Notes under the pieces: generated by a model
Databases searched by the model: none
Seen by the model: only the letters and a program-made list of their open reading frames with translations
Told to the model about the DNA's origin: nothing
Part shown: positions 1-9,676 of the stretch, piece after piece
How positions within the stretch are numbered: the first letter of the stretch is position 1
How the letters are laid out: each line of letters begins with the position of its first letter
Made by a program: the position numbers and the translations under genes
Source of the DNA: Arsukibacterium indicum
Lineage (GTDB): Bacteria; Pseudomonadota; Gammaproteobacteria; Enterobacterales; Alteromonadaceae
DNA length: 64,000 nt
Reading direction: 5' to 3'
Assembly: GCF_019100565.1 (NCBI RefSeq)
Contig: NZ_JAHRID010000009.1
Span: 62,001-126,000, forward strand

Positions 1-1
1 C

Positions 2-628
2 ACGCTGCCGGTGACAGTTGCTGATATTGCCTACCATACCAAAAGCGTGCGGGCCGGCGCGCCTGATGCATTTGTTATTGCTGATTTGCCCTTTATGAGT
101 TACGCCACCCCCGAGCAGGCAATGCAAAGTGTTACCCCGTTAATGCAGGCAGGCGCCAACATGGTAAAACTGGAAGGCGGTGACTTTTTACTACCTACCA
201 TTAAAGCCCTGACTGAGCGTGGCGTGCCGGTGTGTGGCCACCTGGGTTTAACGCCGCAATCGGTTCATATTTTTGGTGGCTATAAAGTGCAGGGTAAAAC
301 CGATGCTGCCGCAGATGCGATGGTCGCTCAGGCTAAAGCACTACAGGATGCCGGTGCTCAGCTGCTGGTGCTGGAATGTATTCCTACCCCATTAGCCAAA
401 AGGATCACAGACGCCCTGCGCATTCCGGTTATCGGCATTGGTGCCGGTAATGTCACAGATGGTCAGGTACTGGTAATGCACGACTTACTGGGCATTAGCA
501 GCGGCTATATTCCTAAGTTTTCCAAAAATTATCTGGCGCAAACCGGTGAGATCAGAAGTGCGATTGCCGCTTATGTCAGTGAAGTTAAAAGCCAGGTGTT
601 TCCTGGCGCAGAGCACAGTTTTAATTAA
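2..628 (+). CDS. panB: 3-methyl-2-oxobutanoate hydroxymethyltransferase, 5' end cut by window edge
   Basis: First step of pantothenate synthesis: PanB transfers a hydroxymethyl group from 5,10-methylene-tetrahydrofolate to 2-oxoisovalerate, giving ketopantoate. The reading frame is open from base 2 ([13 protein letters not shown]). By comparison with the roughly 264-residue E. coli protein, about 55-60 N-terminal residues lie outside the window. Family motifs visible are [19 protein letters not shown] and [14 protein letters not shown], and the C-terminus EHSFN matches the family ending. The stop codon directly abuts the panC start, so the two are cotranscribed. The GTG at 11 is an internal valine codon, not a start. 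Confidence 0.97.
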   Translation, partial: TLPVTVADIAYHTKSVRAGAPDAFVIADLPFMSYATPEQAMQSVTPLMQAGANMVKLEGGDFLLPTIKALTERGVPVCGHLGLTPQSVHIFGGYKVQGKTDAAADAMVAQAKALQDAGAQLLVLECIPTPLAKRITDALRIPVIGIGAGNVTDGQVLVMHDLLGISSGYIPKFSKNYLAQTGEIRSAIAAYVSEVKSQVFPGAEHSFN

Positions 629-1471
629 ATGAATATCATTGCCAATATCGATGAGCTGAGGGCACAAATTAACAGCTGGCGCCGTGCAGGTCAGAAAATT
701 GCTTTTGTGCCAACGATGGGAAACCTCCATCAGGGCCACCTGCAACTGGTTGATGTCGCAAAAAGCCGCGCCGATAAAGTGATTGTCAGCATTTTTGTTA
801 ACCCCATGCAATTTGGCCAGAATGAAGATTTGGCTAATTACCCGCGTACGCTGGATGCCGATGTCGCGGGCTTAAGCCAACACGCTGCTGATGCCGTTTT
901 TACCCCTACCCCACAATTAATGTACCCGCGAGGGCTTGAGGCCCAAACCTTTGTTGAAGTGCCGCAACTGGGTGACTTACACTGCGGTGCCAACCGGCCG
1001 GGCCATTTTCGTGGTGTGTCGACCATTGTATGTAAGCTGTTTAATCTGGTGCAACCTGATATTGCCTGCTTCGGTAAAAAAGACTTCCAGCAACTGGCAA
1101 TAATCCGCCAGATGGTGATTGACTTATCATTGCCCATTGAGATTATTGGTGTGGCAACAGAGCGCGCCAGCGATGGCCTGGCGTTAAGTTCACGTAATGG
1201 CTATTTAAGCGACGATGAACGAGCTAAAGCCCCGGCCTTATATCAGGTATTGCAGCAGTTAAAAGCCCAAATAGCTGGCGGCAACCATGATTACCGCATG
1301 CTGGAGCAACAGGCTAAAGCCCAGCTGGCTGCAGCAGGCTTTGCACCGGACTACATTAATATCAGCAACCAGCAAAGCTTAGTGCTGGCTACAACCGCAA
1401 CTGAGCCAAAAGTGATTCTGGCAGCAGCCAGACTTGGCACTACCCGGCTGATTGATAATCTGGAATTGTAA
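629..1471 (+). CDS. panC: pantothenate synthetase
   Basis: ATP-dependent condensation of D-pantoate with beta-alanine to give pantothenate in the cytoplasm. The 280-residue length is normal. Visible motifs are the nucleotide-binding [14 protein letters not shown] (HxGH type) near residues 27-40, [26 protein letters not shown], and the KMSKS-like loop LSSRNGYLS. Its ATG follows the panB stop with no gap. No panD follows, unlike the panB-panC-panD cluster of E. coli; the beta-alanine probably comes from the PLP-type decarboxylase encoded at 12626-14272. Confidence 0.98.
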   Translation: MNIIANIDELRAQINSWRRAGQKIAFVPTMGNLHQGHLQLVDVAKSRADKVIVSIFVNPMQFGQNEDLANYPRTLDADVAGLSQHAADAVFTPTPQLMYPRGLEAQTFVEVPQLGDLHCGANRPGHFRGVSTIVCKLFNLVQPDIACFGKKDFQQLAIIRQMVIDLSLPIEIIGVATERASDGLALSSRNGYLSDDERAKAPALYQVLQQLKAQIAGGNHDYRMLEQQAKAQLAAAGFAPDYINISNQQSLVLATTATEPKVILAAARLGTTRLIDNLEL

Positions 1472-1475
1472 TCCT

Positions 1476-2318
1476 TTGCTTTATATTGGCTGCCCAATGT
1501 GGGCTAATCCACGCTGGAAAGGCAGCCTGTTCGCCGCTGATCTGCCTAACAACCGGTTTTTAGCTGGTTACAGCCAGTTTTTTAACAGTGTCGAAGGCAA
1601 TACCAGCTTTTATGCTGACCCAGCTGCCGATCAGCTTGCGCGCTGGTCAGAGCAATTGCCGGCAGATTTTCGGTTTGTGTTTAAAATACCACGTCGCTTC
1701 AGCCATGCGCTGAACGAGATTGATAGCAACGCGCTGTTGGCCTGGTGGCAACACTTTGCGCCAGTACACCCTTATATTGGCTTAATTCACTTGCAACTGC
1801 CGGCAACAGCGGGCCCGGCAATGCTGGGGCCTTTAAGTGCTGTGCTTGAACTTTTAAGCATTACGGTTCCCTTAGCGGTAGAAGTACGCCATCCGGCGTT
1901 TTTTGATAAAGCGGAACATGAACTGGCATTAAATAGGCTGTTGCAAGGTTTTAATGCAGAACGGGTGGTGCTCGATAGCCGGGCATTGTTTTCTGTTGCA
2001 GCCAGCAGCCCGGCATTACTGGACGCCCAGGCCAAGAAGCCGCGCCTGCCGGTCCATGCCATCAGCCTGAGCGCACGGCCAATGCTGCGCTTTATCGGCA
2101 CCGATGATATGGAGGTAAACCGCCAGTTTTACACGCCCTGGCTGGCTAAAATTAATACCTGGCTGGGTGAGGGTAAAACACCCTACTGCTTTTTTCACAC
2201 CCCGGATAACACCCTGGCACCCCAGCTATGCCGGCAGTTTGCAGCCGATTTACAGCAACACCACTCTGTATTGGCGCCGTGGCCAGGCGAGCAGCAGGCA
2301 CAGCTGGGTTTATGGTAA
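1476..2318 (+). CDS. DUF72 family protein (YecE-like)
   Basis: This 280-residue protein belongs to the DUF72/YecE family, a TIM-barrel-like family of unproven function. It aligns with E. coli YecE through YIGCPMW, FNSVEGNTSFYA, DFRFVFKIP, VEVRHPAFF, VVLDSRALF, KKPRLPVHA and RFIGTDDM. I place the start at TTG 1476, because the product then begins MLYIGCPMW like other members; an upstream TTG at 1452 would overlap panC by 20 bases and add unrelated residues. The gene begins 4 bases after panC and is probably in the panBC transcript. No reaction can be assigned. Confidence 0.9.
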   Translation: MLYIGCPMWANPRWKGSLFAADLPNNRFLAGYSQFFNSVEGNTSFYADPAADQLARWSEQLPADFRFVFKIPRRFSHALNEIDSNALLAWWQHFAPVHPYIGLIHLQLPATAGPAMLGPLSAVLELLSITVPLAVEVRHPAFFDKAEHELALNRLLQGFNAERVVLDSRALFSVAASSPALLDAQAKKPRLPVHAISLSARPMLRFIGTDDMEVNRQFYTPWLAKINTWLGEGKTPYCFFHTPDNTLAPQLCRQFAADLQQHHSVLAPWPGEQQAQLGLW

Positions 2319-2391
2319 TTGATTCAGCGGCTTTTGATGCAAACTTGATCATTGTTTGACACTGCTACATCAGCGTTTTCGATAGCAATAC

Positions 2392-3543
2392 TTATTCATT
2401 TAACGAACCCAGTGTTACGGTATTTCTGCCGGCTTGCTTGCTGGTGTACAAGGCTTCGTCTGCTTTTTTAAATGCCCGAACATAGTCGTATTGCTCGGGG
2501 ATAACATGAACCAAACCAATACTTATGGTAAGGCCAACATTTAAGTTATCAATCAGCTGCAGCTGTTTGGCTACTTGCTCACATAACCTGTGGCTGATAC
2601 TAAGCGCTGTCGGCTGATCAATATCAATTAATAAGGCTGCATACTCTTCGCCACCAATCCGGCCAATGATGTCATTGCAACGCAGTTGTTTTGACAACAG
2701 TTTAGCCACTGACGCTATTACCCTGTCCCCCACCCCATGACCAAAAGTGTCATTAACCTCTTTAAAAAAGTCTATATCAATCATTATTAAAGCAGATGGT
2801 AATAGAGGATGCTGCTGCCAGTAGCGCTCCACCTGATTAAAAAAATGCTCCCGGTTGGCCAGGCGGGTTAAACCATCTCGTTGTGATTTAAGGGTCAGCT
2901 TACGTTCCAGCTTCAAAAAGCTCAGCCATGGCAATAGCAGAGCCGTTAATGTGGTTAACAAAATATGGCTGGCCAGAGTATACAATGACGCTTCCGGCAA
3001 GCCATGCATATTCAACTGCTGCCAATTTATAATAACCAGGATTGTCTGAGTGAACATCACCGCGGCGTGCAGCAGAAAAACCGTTTGCAGGCTTCGGGTG
3101 AAAACCGGCTCGGTGATAATGGACTTGTGCAGCAGCCAGGCGCATAAACAAAACAGGGTACCGATCGCCATTGCAGCCAGGACGCTTAACAACCCCGGAT
3201 GCTGATAGCTAATCAGAAAGCCAGCCACCACCAGTAGCAGGCAACTCAGGGCAAACTGACGCCGCCGTCTGGTGTAACGAAAGCGTGAAAACCTGATTAG
3301 GCCCGCGAAAACATATACCGGTGCCAGTAATAACAAAACATCAGCGATAAAAAACGTAAAAAATGGCGGTAACGAAGAAGGTCGCAGTGCAACTAACGCT
3401 GCGCCAAGCACAAAGAAAAAACAGGAGTAACTCCATAGCTTAAAACACTGATCTTTCGGTTTACGCTGATAAAGCAGGAACAGATAAACACCAACCGTAA
3501 GATTAATTGCCAGTGCTATTATTATTACCGTCGGTAAATGCAT
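2392..3543 (-). CDS. membrane-bound diguanylate cyclase (GGDEF)
   Basis: Predicted to make cyclic di-GMP from two GTP. The N-terminal half (residues about 5-210) holds six or seven hydrophobic membrane segments with no recognised ligand domain. A GGDEF domain fills the C-terminal half, with DGLTRLANR, MIDIDFFKEVNDTFGHGVGD and the signature GGEEY (a GGEEF variant with Tyr). An inhibitory-site RxxD (RCND) sits five residues before the signature, so product feedback is likely. The gene stands alone, convergent with the DUF72 gene. Substrate and activity are family inference; the signal sensed is unknown. Confidence 0.93.
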   Translation of the reverse strand: MHLPTVIIIALAINLTVGVYLFLLYQRKPKDQCFKLWSYSCFFFVLGAALVALRPSSLPPFFTFFIADVLLLLAPVYVFAGLIRFSRFRYTRRRRQFALSCLLLVVAGFLISYQHPGLLSVLAAMAIGTLFCLCAWLLHKSIITEPVFTRSLQTVFLLHAAVMFTQTILVIINWQQLNMHGLPEASLYTLASHILLTTLTALLLPWLSFLKLERKLTLKSQRDGLTRLANREHFFNQVERYWQQHPLLPSALIMIDIDFFKEVNDTFGHGVGDRVIASVAKLLSKQLRCNDIIGRIGGEEYAALLIDIDQPTALSISHRLCEQVAKQLQLIDNLNVGLTISIGLVHVIPEQYDYVRAFKKADEALYTSKQAGRNTVTLGSLNE

Positions 3544-3804
3544 CTATTCCTCAACTATGTGGCTGCCGTGACGTTATCTGAGTTTGCAGTGTATAAAGCA
3601 GGCCAAACAAAACCGCGTGGCCCAGCATCACAACGTACCGGAAAAGTTTACTTAAAGGTACAACTATGCAAATTGAAACACCAGCTTACGCTATCAACTG
3701 GTGTTACTAAATAATTTTATTGTCGAAATATGTCAGGCCTTTAACCGGTCTATGAGCTATACGTTACTGAATTACATTTCTTTTTATCAAAAATAAGCCC
3801 GACA
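3544..3804. other. divergent intergenic region
   Basis: This 261-base A+T-rich spacer lies between the diguanylate cyclase (minus strand) and the catalase gene (plus strand) and must hold both promoters. I see no convincing -35/-10 pair, operator palindrome or RNA structure, and no plausible short reading frame. Confidence 0.4.
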
Positions 3805-4800
3805 ATGAGTAATTTTTATATGAAAACCTTGTATTTAGCACTGCTATTCACTCCGGCTCTTTGCTTAAGTGCTGGTAAGCCTGCACAGGTCACCGCCCAG
3901 CAGTTTGTTAATCTGCAACAGGGTGACGCTGTTTTCCCCGGATTTCGCCGTGCTCATGCCAAAGGTATTTGTATAAGCGGCGAGTTCCATTCTAATGGCC
4001 AGTTAGCTGGCTATTCGAAGGCCAGTCTGTTTAACGAGGGCGTTACACCTTTCATCGGCCGCTTGTCTATTGCTGGTAATAACCCGACAGCACCTGATTT
4101 AAAATCGCCGGTTCGAAGTATGGCGTTAAGTTTTGCTATCAGCCATACAGAGCAATGGCGCCTGGCGATGAATACCCCCCCGGTTATGGCAGTAGCCGAT
4201 CCGCATACTTTTTATCAGCAAATACAAGCTGTACAGGCTGGTCCGGCTGCAATTCAGCAATTTTTATCTGAACACCCTGAAGCGAGCGAGTTCAGGGCCT
4301 GGGCCGCACAATATCAGGCGACAGGCAGCTTCGCGGCTGAGACCTATCACAGTATCAATGCGTTCTATTTGGTTAACAGTAACGGCGAACAGCAAGCAGT
4401 GCGCTGGGCAATGCAACCAACAGTGGCTGTCCCGGCCAGTGCTTTAGATGGTAACGATGCTCTGCAGACAGAAATTGCCAGCCGGATTGCCGGCGCTCCT
4501 GTGGTATTTAACTGGGTTTTCACGCTGGCAGAGCCGGCAGATGACGAAGATAATCCGACTAAAGCCTGGCCTGAAAACCGCCGGCAAGTAACCGCTGGCC
4601 AGCTGATACTTACCGGTACAACCGCCCAGCTCGAAGGTGACTGCCATGCTATCAATTTCGACCCACTGGTGCTACCCAGTGGTATTGCTGCAACCCGGGA
4701 TCCGATTTTACGGGCACGCTCAGCTGCTTATGTAGAATCATACCGGCGCCGGGCAAAAGAGCAATTAGATGGTGCACTGGAGGGCAGCAATAATGACTAA
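3805..4800 (+). CDS. periplasmic catalase-family peroxidase (SrpA-like)
   Basis: A 331-residue member of the small catalase-related heme peroxidases (SrpA group), shorter than the roughly 480 residues of monofunctional catalases. A signal peptide is visible (MKTLYLALLFTPALCLSA), so it should act in the periplasm. The distal-histidine region reads GFRRAHAKGICISGEF, and ARSAAYVESYRRR near the C-terminus matches the proximal heme-tyrosine region. The second ATG at 3820 gives a cleaner signal peptide and may be the true start. It overlaps the following cytochrome b561 gene by 8 bases, suggesting a coupled membrane-to-periplasm electron-transfer pair. Peroxidase activity is family inference. Confidence 0.9.
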   Translation: MSNFYMKTLYLALLFTPALCLSAGKPAQVTAQQFVNLQQGDAVFPGFRRAHAKGICISGEFHSNGQLAGYSKASLFNEGVTPFIGRLSIAGNNPTAPDLKSPVRSMALSFAISHTEQWRLAMNTPPVMAVADPHTFYQQIQAVQAGPAAIQQFLSEHPEASEFRAWAAQYQATGSFAAETYHSINAFYLVNSNGEQQAVRWAMQPTVAVPASALDGNDALQTEIASRIAGAPVVFNWVFTLAEPADDEDNPTKAWPENRRQVTAGQLILTGTTAQLEGDCHAINFDPLVLPSGIAATRDPILRARSAAYVESYRRRAKEQLDGALEGSNND

Positions 4801-5332
4801 TGCGCAAACAACTGACTCAGATCGTTTTTCCCTGTCTATGCGACTGTTTCACTGGGGAATGGCCGCGCTGGTGTTGTCGATGCTGGCGGCGGGTTTGCTG
4901 ATGGTGACATCATTGCAGCCCTGGCAGTTAACGCTGTTAAACATCCATAAAGCATGTGGGGTAATCGCTATTTTACTGGTAACGGCCAGGTTGATAAACC
5001 GCCTGCGACATAAGTTGCCAGCGCTGCCCAAAGAGTTGTCTGCATGGCAGAAAACTGTCGCAAAAGTATCACATTGGCTACTCTATATTTTAATGTTTGC
5101 CATGCCCGTTTCCGGCTACTTAATGCAGTATTTTGCCGCCCGGCCAATAGATATTATTGGTATATTTCGACTGCCGGCAGCGTTACAGGTCAATATTCAG
5201 TATTACTCGTTGTTTCGTGAGTTACACGCAGTGTTAGCAATCTCGCTTATTACTCTGATTGCATTGCATGCTGGCGCAGCACTACATCATCATTTTATTC
5301 GGAAGGATACGGTTTTAAAAAGTATGTTGTAG
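4793..5332 (+). CDS. cytochrome b561 family membrane protein
   Basis: A 179-residue four-helix membrane protein of the bacterial cytochrome b561 family, which carries b hemes and passes electrons between the quinone pool and periplasmic partners. Candidate heme-ligand histidines are in MRLFHWGMA, LNIHKACG, FRELHAVL and ALHAGAAL. I chose ATG 4793 because a GGAGGG ribosome site lies just upstream; it overlaps the catalase stop region by 8 bases, typical of translational coupling. The neighbouring SrpA-like catalase suggests it could supply electrons to that peroxidase, which is inference. Confidence 0.92.
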   Translation: MTNAQTTDSDRFSLSMRLFHWGMAALVLSMLAAGLLMVTSLQPWQLTLLNIHKACGVIAILLVTARLINRLRHKLPALPKELSAWQKTVAKVSHWLLYILMFAMPVSGYLMQYFAARPIDIIGIFRLPAALQVNIQYYSLFRELHAVLAISLITLIALHAGAALHHHFIRKDTVLKSML

Positions 5333-5342
5333 CACTTTTATC

Positions 5343-7697
5343 TTAGCCGCTAAGCGGCCAGAACAGCGGCAACAGCGTCATGGTTATGATAAACAGCAGC
5401 AAACTTAACGGGCCGCCGACTTTCAGGTAATCAATAAAACGGTAGCCGCCGGGGCCCATTACCAGAGTGTTGGCGGCATGTGATACCGGGCTGGCCAGGC
5501 TGGTAGCGGCTACCGCGACCACCATCATCGCGCTTTGGCCATTTACTCCAAGCGCGGTGCTAAGCAGCAAGCCAATAGGGGCCATAATCAACACCAGTGC
5601 TACTGTTGGTATCACCAGGGTGCCAAGCGCCGTAACCAGATATAAGCCCGCCATGACGGCCAGCGGGCCATACTGACCTAACCCTGACTGCACACCACCC
5701 GCCAACCAGGCAGCGGCGCCTGAGTGTTGCATCGCCAGCCCCAGCGGCAGCATGCCGGCAATCAGAAATATCGAGCGCCAGTCGATGGCAGCGTAGGCTT
5801 GCTCCATACTCAGGCACCGACTGGCAACCATTAGTGTTGCCGCCAGAATGGCGGCTAAATAAACCGGTAGCATGCCGGTTACTGTTAACAATACCATTAA
5901 ACCAATCAGGCCAGCAGCCAGCGGAGCCTTGCTGGCATTAACCGGTTTCACCTGCACCGGATTCATCACGATTAAATGCTCGCTATCGGTTAATTTTGCC
6001 AGACGAGAGCGTGGCCCCACAATTAACAGGGCATCACCGGCCTGCAGCAACATACTGCCCAGAGCCGAGCGGTACGGGCGACCTTCGCGCCAAATCGCTG
6101 CGACCTCTACCTTGTAACGTTTATCAAGTTGCAGTGCGTTAACACTCTGCCCAATGTATTTGCTGCGCGGGTGCAACGTAGCTTCAACCAGTTCTAGTTT
6201 ACCTTTGGCCAGTAAATCGAGATAAGGTGACATATCATCGAGCCGCTCCAGCTCTTTAAAACCGCGTAGAATATCCAGATCTTCTTCCCGGCCCTGGATT
6301 AACAATAAATCACCGGCTTCCAGTTTATCGTCAGAGCTGAATTGCTGAATAATTTCGCCGTGGCGAAACAGGCCAAGTAACCGAAAGTCAAAGGCATCAC
6401 CCAGCCGGTTATCCGCAAAAGTACTGCCAACCAGTGGGCTGTCAGCAGGTAACCCCAGCACAAACAGCCGCTCTTCCAGCTTATACTGCCGTTTGACATC
6501 ATCTGCACTTAACGGCGTTACGCTGCTGAACGCTTCCTGCTTAGGCATTGTTTCTAGCGCACTGCGACTCCCCTGCACCAGAATCCTGTCACCGGCGGCC
6601 AGCGACAAATCGGCCAGCCGGGTATAAAGCGTTTTACCTGGCCGCTTCACAGCCAATACGTTCAGCTGATAATTTTCACGAAAGCGGTGATGTTCAAGCT
6701 CCTCACCAGCAAGCGGTCCGTCTGCCGCTACTTCTAATTCTGCCAGACCACTGGCTGCCAGCAGCTTTTCGTGCAGCATAGGTGCTTCACGTTCAATGGT
6801 TAATGAGTTCCAGCTACGCAGCCGCTCAAAGCGGTTAAATTTACCCTGCGCCAGCACTATGTCACCGGCTTTTAATACCGTATGGCGTGAAGGTAGGGTA
6901 AAGGTTTCCTTACCACGGGTTAGCGCTATTATCATCAGACCAACTGTATTGATCAGCCCCGACTCTTCCAGCGTCCGGCCCGCTAACAAGGAAGGTTCAG
7001 GCAGGCGTAAAGCAAATATTCTCTCTTGCAGCCCGTATTGGTCGCTCAGGTTACGGCTACCTGCCAATCCGGTGCGACCAGGATCGGTATCAGGTAGAAA
7101 ATACCGGCCAATAAAGGCCACAAACAGAGTGCCCGCCAGTAATATCGGCAACCCAATCAATGCAAAATCAAATAGCTGAAAACCGGGCTGGTTAGTTTTC
7201 TCCAACGCAATACTGACCAGCAAATTCGGTGGTGTGCCAATTAAAGTTAATAAGCCACCCAACATTGCACCGAATGCCATTGGCATCAGCACTTTTGCCG
7301 GCGAAATACCACAGCGTCTGGCTGCTTCAACTGTCACAGGCAGCAGCAAAGCGACAACACCAATATTGCTCATAAAGGCCGATAGCATACCAGCGACCAG
7401 CATAATTACGATGATCATCCGGGTTTCGCTATTTCCAGATAATCGAATGACCCGCCGGCCAATACTGTCAGCAATACCCGCCCGGGTAAGCCCCTCGCTC
7501 ATAATAAACATCGCCCAGACAGTAACAACTGCCGGGTTACTGAAACCGCTGACCGCCTCAGATGGCGAGACCAATCCCATTAACGCCAGAATGCACAACA
7601 TTAGCAATGCTACGATGTCCATTCGCAGCCATTCGGTAACAAATAGCACCAGCGCTGCCAACAGCAGCAGCAACACCAGGGCGATTTCAAGCGTCAT
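5343..7697 (-). CDS. SLC13/DASS-type permease with four RCK_C domains
   Basis: A 784-residue inner-membrane transporter of the divalent anion:Na+ symporter type. Residues about 1-205 and 585-784 hold the membrane halves with the family signatures FSNPAVVTVWAMF, SNIGVVALLLPV, GTPPNLLVS and AANTLVMGPGGYRF. Between them sit four successive RCK_C (TrkA-C) modules, recognisable by repeated endings such as AGDIVLAQG, AGDRILVQG, AGDLLLIQG and AGDALLIVG. Homologues usually carry two, so four is at the high end. I take ATG 7697, which forms an ATGA overlap with the stop of the upstream permease; an in-frame ATG at 7706 is the alternative. The substrate (sulfate, dicarboxylate or other anion) cannot be told. 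Confidence 0.92.
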   Translation of the reverse strand: MTLEIALVLLLLLAALVLFVTEWLRMDIVALLMLCILALMGLVSPSEAVSGFSNPAVVTVWAMFIMSEGLTRAGIADSIGRRVIRLSGNSETRMIIVIMLVAGMLSAFMSNIGVVALLLPVTVEAARRCGISPAKVLMPMAFGAMLGGLLTLIGTPPNLLVSIALEKTNQPGFQLFDFALIGLPILLAGTLFVAFIGRYFLPDTDPGRTGLAGSRNLSDQYGLQERIFALRLPEPSLLAGRTLEESGLINTVGLMIIALTRGKETFTLPSRHTVLKAGDIVLAQGKFNRFERLRSWNSLTIEREAPMLHEKLLAASGLAELEVAADGPLAGEELEHHRFRENYQLNVLAVKRPGKTLYTRLADLSLAAGDRILVQGSRSALETMPKQEAFSSVTPLSADDVKRQYKLEERLFVLGLPADSPLVGSTFADNRLGDAFDFRLLGLFRHGEIIQQFSSDDKLEAGDLLLIQGREEDLDILRGFKELERLDDMSPYLDLLAKGKLELVEATLHPRSKYIGQSVNALQLDKRYKVEVAAIWREGRPYRSALGSMLLQAGDALLIVGPRSRLAKLTDSEHLIVMNPVQVKPVNASKAPLAAGLIGLMVLLTVTGMLPVYLAAILAATLMVASRCLSMEQAYAAIDWRSIFLIAGMLPLGLAMQHSGAAAWLAGGVQSGLGQYGPLAVMAGLYLVTALGTLVIPTVALVLIMAPIGLLLSTALGVNGQSAMMVVAVAATSLASPVSHAANTLVMGPGGYRFIDYLKVGGPLSLLLFIITMTLLPLFWPLSG

Positions 7698-9601
7698 AGT
7701 GGCCAAAACACCGTAAGCAGCGGCAGAGCAACTACTACTACCAGGATTTCCAGCGGCAGACCCAGCCGCCAGTAATCTTTGAACTTAAAGCCACCCGGGC
7801 CAAGAATAAGCGTATTGTTCTGGTGCCCTATCGGCGTTAAAAAAGCACAGGAAGCACCAATAGCAACAGCCATTAAAAATGAGTCTGCATTCACTCCCAG
7901 AGCCATAGCGGCGCCAATAGCAATTGGGCACATTACTGCCGCCGTTGCCGCGTTATTCATTAAATCAGACAAGAACATGGTAATCACCAACACCATTCCC
8001 AGAGCAATAATGGCATTGCCCTGAGCAACGTATTTCATTAATAAGCTGGCTATCAGCTCTGCTGTGCCGGTTGCTTCCATGGCACCCGCCACCGGAATAA
8101 GTGCCGCCAGCAATACAATCACCGGCCAGTCAATAGTATTGTAGACGGAGCGTGGTGGCACAGTTTTAAATACCATTGACGCCAGCACTCCGAGGGCAAA
8201 AGATATTGCCGCCGGCAATAATCCAAAGGCGGCGCCGGCCACAGCGCAAAACATAATTACACCCGCCAGCGCAGCCTGCTTTTTATCCGGAATTTTTAAT
8301 TCTCTTTTAGCCAGTGGCACGCAGCCGTAATCACTGGCAAACTCCAGCACACTTTCACTGGTGCCCTGCAACAGCAGCAAGTCACCAGCCCGCATTCGCA
8401 GGTTGCGCAATCTGGACTTAGCCCGGGCACCATCACGGGATACCGCCAGCAAATTAAGATTATAGCGCGAGCGCAGCATAATATTGGTAGCTGAACGCCC
8501 CTGCAGCGTCGACTCTGGCCGGACTACCAGCTCCATCAGCACTATGTCTTCCGAATGTTGCGGCTTGCTTTCGGCTGCTTTGCTGTCCTGAGGTTTACTG
8601 TCAGTTTGTTTACTGTCTGCTGTATTTTTCTGAGCCGCGCCATTACGATTAGCGTCATCGTCAGACTTCGCCTGCTCGCTATCAGTTGTGTCTGCTTTAG
8701 CTGGTTTTTCTACGGCTTTTGATTCTTCCAGTTCCAGACCAAGGGTAGATAATACTGCACCCAGAGAGTCAACTTCAGCTTCAAGCACCAGAATATCGCC
8801 GCCACGGATTACCCGGCCACCGCTGGGGGCATTAATTTTCACATTGTTGCGGATAAGACCTACGATCTGCGTGCCACTGTCATCAAACTCTTTTTCAATA
8901 TCATACAGTCGCATATCGGCAATTTTACTTTTTTCGGTTACCCGCGCTTCGGTAAGATAAGCTCCCGTTTCAAAGCCTTCAGTACCGGCTTGCTTACGGG
9001 CGGGCACCAGGCGCCAGGCCAGGACGACAAAGATAGATCCGGTAAGTGCTACTGCCACACCAACCGGCGAGAAGTCGAACATCGCAAAACCGGTATTCCC
9101 CTGCTGCGCCCGAAATCCAGAGACAATTAAATTAGGCGGAGTACCAATTAACGTGGTCATGCCACCAAGAATGGTGCCAAATGCCAATGGCATCAGTACC
9201 CGGCCGGGCGGCACATCTAAGCGGTTCGCAACCTGCAGTGCAACCGGCATCAGTAATGCCAGCGCGCCTACGTTATTCATAAAACCTGACAGTAGTGCAC
9301 CGATCCCTACCAACGCTGCCAGACTAAGCATAAGCCCGGCATTTTTCGGCATCGCATGCCGGGCCAGCACATCGACTGCACCCGAGCGCTGCAGCCCGGC
9401 GCTTAACACCAGTACGCAGGCAACAGTGATTACAGCCGGATGGCCAAAGCCATTAAACGCAATGGCTGGCTCAATAACTCCGCATACCACACAAGCCAGT
9501 AATGCTGCCAACGCAATCATGTCGTGGCGCCAGCGGCCCCAGAGGAACATGCCAATAGTTACCAGTAGTATTAATATAATAATGCTTTGCGGCGTGGTCA
9601 T
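7694..9601 (-). CDS. SLC13/DASS-type permease with two RCK_C domains and a charged linker
   Basis: A 635-residue transporter related to its downstream neighbour. Membrane signatures are GFGHPAVITVACVLVLS, MNNVGALALLMPV, GTPPNLIVSG and HQNNTLILGPGGFKF. Two RCK_C modules (roughly residues 220-290 and 350-415) are separated by about 60 residues of low-complexity, hydrophilic sequence rich in Asp, Ser, Lys and Gln with repeated DSK triplets. Its TGA stop overlaps the start of the next permease gene, so the two are cotranslated and may act together or as a heteromer. The substrate is unknown. Confidence 0.92.
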   Translation of the reverse strand: MTTPQSIIILILLVTIGMFLWGRWRHDMIALAALLACVVCGVIEPAIAFNGFGHPAVITVACVLVLSAGLQRSGAVDVLARHAMPKNAGLMLSLAALVGIGALLSGFMNNVGALALLMPVALQVANRLDVPPGRVLMPLAFGTILGGMTTLIGTPPNLIVSGFRAQQGNTGFAMFDFSPVGVAVALTGSIFVVLAWRLVPARKQAGTEGFETGAYLTEARVTEKSKIADMRLYDIEKEFDDSGTQIVGLIRNNVKINAPSGGRVIRGGDILVLEAEVDSLGAVLSTLGLELEESKAVEKPAKADTTDSEQAKSDDDANRNGAAQKNTADSKQTDSKPQDSKAAESKPQHSEDIVLMELVVRPESTLQGRSATNIMLRSRYNLNLLAVSRDGARAKSRLRNLRMRAGDLLLLQGTSESVLEFASDYGCVPLAKRELKIPDKKQAALAGVIMFCAVAGAAFGLLPAAISFALGVLASMVFKTVPPRSVYNTIDWPVIVLLAALIPVAGAMEATGTAELIASLLMKYVAQGNAIIALGMVLVITMFLSDLMNNAATAAVMCPIAIGAAMALGVNADSFLMAVAIGASCAFLTPIGHQNNTLILGPGGFKFKDYWRLGLPLEILVVVVALPLLTVFWPL

Positions 9602-9676
9602 AGCGGGCTCTTCTGGTTGACGAAATGACAGGCTGAACCGGCGGTTTCAGCTTACGAATAACAAATTAACCAGCCG

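Noticed and set aside
7234-7716. 160-codon open frame opposite the first permease
   Set aside because: It is antisense to conserved membrane motifs; hydrophobic codon bias on the opposite strand produces long open frames.
9153-9620. 155-codon open frame opposite the second permease
   Set aside because: Same reason: an antisense shadow of conserved membrane segments.
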